Shown here one piece after another: positions 6,778-8,179 of a stretch of DNA of 8,179 bases. The notes under the pieces are model-generated. The model ran no database searches and was not told the DNA's origin. It saw nothing but the letters and a program-made list of their open reading frames with translations. The stretch is taken from the NCBI GenBank assembly GCA_945876925.1, contig CAMCQD010000061.1, positions 1 to 8,179 on the forward strand, given 5' to 3'. The stretch's first letter is position 1. Each line of letters begins with the position of its first letter. Position numbers and translations under genes: made by a program. The stretch comes from an uncultured Dermatophilus sp. Its GTDB lineage: Bacteria; Actinomycetota; Actinomycetes; Actinomycetales; Dermatophilaceae.

Positions 6778-7997
6778 CAGGCCCGGCGCAGGGCCTGCAG
6801 GGCGGCGATGATGTCCTGCCCGCGTTCCCCCTGGGTGCGCAGGTCCCGGAGGAGTTCCTCGTCCGCCCGCAGGCCGTCCAGGAGCCGGGCGACAGTGCCG
6901 GCGGATTCGCCGCGGGTACGCTCCAGGATCTCGGGCAGCCGGGCGCTTTCCGCGTGCCCGCCGTAGAGGGCCAGGCAGCAGGACAGCGCCTCGTCGTGCC
7001 GGGACAGCTCCGCCGCTGCGGCCAGCCGTAGCTCGAGCACGATCCGGGGGTCGACGTCGCGCTCGGGATCGCCAGAAGGCGAGATTGCCCGGGTCAGGGT
7101 CCGCACGGCCTCGTACTGTCCGCTGGCGAGGCTGAGCCTGGCCAGCAGCAGCCGGATGACGTCCGCCGGGGCGCCGGTGCGCTGATGCTCCCGGACCACT
7201 GCCATCGCCTCGGCGAGCTGGCCTGCGTCCAGCAGCACCCCGAGCAGCGAGGAGGCGGCCCGGTCCTTAGCGGTGCAGCCGGGCGGGAACAGCGCATAGG
7301 CCTCGGACAGGTCGGCCCGGGCCGCGTCAGCCTGCCCGAGCAGCACGCTGGAGCGGCCGCGGTGATAGAGCGCGAGGGCGAGCCGGCCGGGGTCGCCCGA
7401 GGCGCGGGCGCTGGCCACCTCCCCCTGGGAGGAGGCCGCGTTGCGGGCGGCCTTGCCCGCCCTCACCTGGCGGTTGCGGTATCCGTGGTGGGGGAAGCTG
7501 AGCGTGCCGGGGGCGGCGCTGACGGTGGCGGTGGGCTGGCCGTCGACGCGCTGGGCGACTTCGTGGACGCGGCCCTGGTAGGCGGTCTGCGGATGCCGGA
7601 CGATCTTGCCGCACCAGCTCCGCCCGATCTCCAGGCCGGCGTCGTCCAGGTGGATGACCTGGGCGTTGATGACGTCCGCAGTGGTGGTCCGCAGCAGGTG
7701 CCGCAAAGCTGCCGGGTCGGCGGCGAATTCCTCGTCGGCGTCGAGGATCACCGCCCAGGGGGCGCTCGTCATGGCGAGGGACTCATTGCGGGCCCGCGCG
7801 AAATCGCCGTCCCAGTAGCCTTCGGTGACGCGGGCGCCGAAGCGGCGCGCGATGGCGACGCTGTCATCGGCCGAGCCGGTGTCGTAGATGCACACCTCGC
7901 CAATAAGATCGCCCAGCGCCGCCACCGAGGCCAGGCAGCCGGGCAGGTGCGCGGATTCATCCTTGACGATCATCGCCACCGACAACTGCACCGTCAT
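6759..7997 (-). CDS. GT2 family glycosyltransferase with C-terminal helical (TPR-like) repeats
   Basis: This 412-aa protein is the third close paralog of the two GT2 proteins at the left. The GT-A domain at about residues 4-175 has AMIVKDES, YDTGSAD (DTG at 39-41), EGYWDGDFARARN (59-71), DADE at 86-89 in place of DADD, RVHE at 143-146 and HHGY at 170-173. The tail, about 180-412, is Ala/Leu-rich helices with TPR-like spacing (for example ALYHRGRSSVLLGQADAA). It lacks the LWG[ED]RPL segment shared by the other two. The chosen start is ATG 7997, with AAGGAG (minus strand, 8010-8005) seven bases upstream. The frame stays open to 8162, but that extension is Arg/Pro-rich, lies outside the family's usual start and overlaps the divergent gene's ribosome binding site. 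It is transcribed alone in the window, convergent to the methyltransferase operon. Donor and acceptor are unknown. Confidence 0.93.
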   Translation of the reverse strand: MTVQLSVAMIVKDESAHLPGCLASVAALGDLIGEVCIYDTGSADDSVAIARRFGARVTEGYWDGDFARARNESLAMTSAPWAVILDADEEFAADPAALRHLLRTTTADVINAQVIHLDDAGLEIGRSWCGKIVRHPQTAYQGRVHEVAQRVDGQPTATVSAAPGTLSFPHHGYRNRQVRAGKAARNAASSQGEVASARASGDPGRLALALYHRGRSSVLLGQADAARADLSEAYALFPPGCTAKDRAASSLLGVLLDAGQLAEAMAVVREHQRTGAPADVIRLLLARLSLASGQYEAVRTLTRAISPSGDPERDVDPRIVLELRLAAAAELSRHDEALSCCLALYGGHAESARLPEILERTRGESAGTVARLLDGLRADEELLRDLRTQGERGQDIIAALQALRRACPGQPG

Positions 7998-8165
7998 CCA
8001 GGCGCTCCTTCGGTCTCCAGGGCGGGCACGGCAGCGCCACCCGCACTGCTCATCGGCACCGATCAGCCGCCGCTGAGACCCCCGGCCCGCGCCTCCCCGC
8101 CCCGCCGGGGGCGGCTCACGCCAGCAGCGGGGCGGCCGCTGGGGCTGTGCGGAGAGGAGCACGAC
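7998..8165. promoter_or_regulatory. Divergent intergenic region with two GC-rich inverted repeats
   Basis: This 168-nt region separates the minus-strand GT2 gene from the start of a plus-strand gene. CCGCCCC at 8097-8103 pairs with GGGGCGG at 8108-8114 around a 4-nt loop, and CAGCGG at 8125-8130 pairs with CCGCTG at 8136-8141 around 5 nt. Both lie within 70 nt of the plus-strand start, where an operator or leader hairpin would sit. I see no clear promoter hexamers. The role is inferred from position only. Confidence 0.4.
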
Positions 8166-8179
8166 ATGAGCAGGTACGA
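8166..8179 (+). CDS. Start of a plus-strand gene, cut by the window edge
   Basis: ATG at 8166 is preceded by GGAGAGGAG (8151-8159), with AGGAG seven bases upstream, the same signal used by the other genes here. Only four codons (MSRY) are visible, so the product cannot be identified. The call rests on the ribosome binding site and on the divergent gap left by the minus-strand GT2 gene. Confidence 0.5.

Noticed and set aside
7998..8162. 55-residue N-terminal extension of the right-hand GT2
   Set aside because: Arg/Pro-rich and not present in the two paralogs. ATG 7997 has AAGGAG at the right distance and aligns with the paralog starts.

Overview
The window is GC-rich, its codons mostly end in G or C, several starts are GTG, and AGGAG-type ribosome binding sites precede nearly every gene. 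This points to a high-GC Gram-positive chromosome, most likely an actinomycete. No rRNA, tRNA, phage, IS or CRISPR signal is visible. The theme is a sugar-decoration locus: five glycosyltransferase (GT) family 2 genes, one FkbM-type methyltransferase and one small orphan-domain protein.

Layout. The left block (about 96-3249) is a minus-strand operon: a 190-aa orphan-domain protein (3249-2677), a GT2-helical-repeat protein (2590-1340), and a second paralogous GT2 protein (1343-96) coupled to it by a 4-nt GTGA overlap. A 289-nt divergent intergenic region (3250-3538) with GC-rich inverted repeats separates this from a plus-strand operon: an FkbM methyltransferase with an N-terminal extra domain (3539-4852), a compact GT2 (4861-5550), and a TPR-bearing GT2 (5547-6625) that carries two frameshifts in this sequence. 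A third close paralog of the left-block GT2 proteins lies convergently on the minus strand (7997-6759). It is followed by a 168-nt divergent region and the first four codons of a plus-strand gene that runs off the window (8166).

How it fits together. The GT2 enzymes would add sugars, and the FkbM protein would O-methylate a sugar or another group on the product. Three of the GTs are clear paralogs along their whole length, including the helical-repeat tail, so the locus looks like a family that grew by duplication. The orphan domain occurs twice, once alone (2677-3249) and once fused to the methyltransferase, on either side of the divergent promoter region. No flippase, polymerase, initiating phosphosugar transferase or acceptor protein is in the window, so the final glycoconjugate (cell-surface glycan, glycoprotein or specialised metabolite) cannot be named. 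The most noteworthy items are the duplicated orphan domain and the doubly frameshifted GT2-TPR gene.
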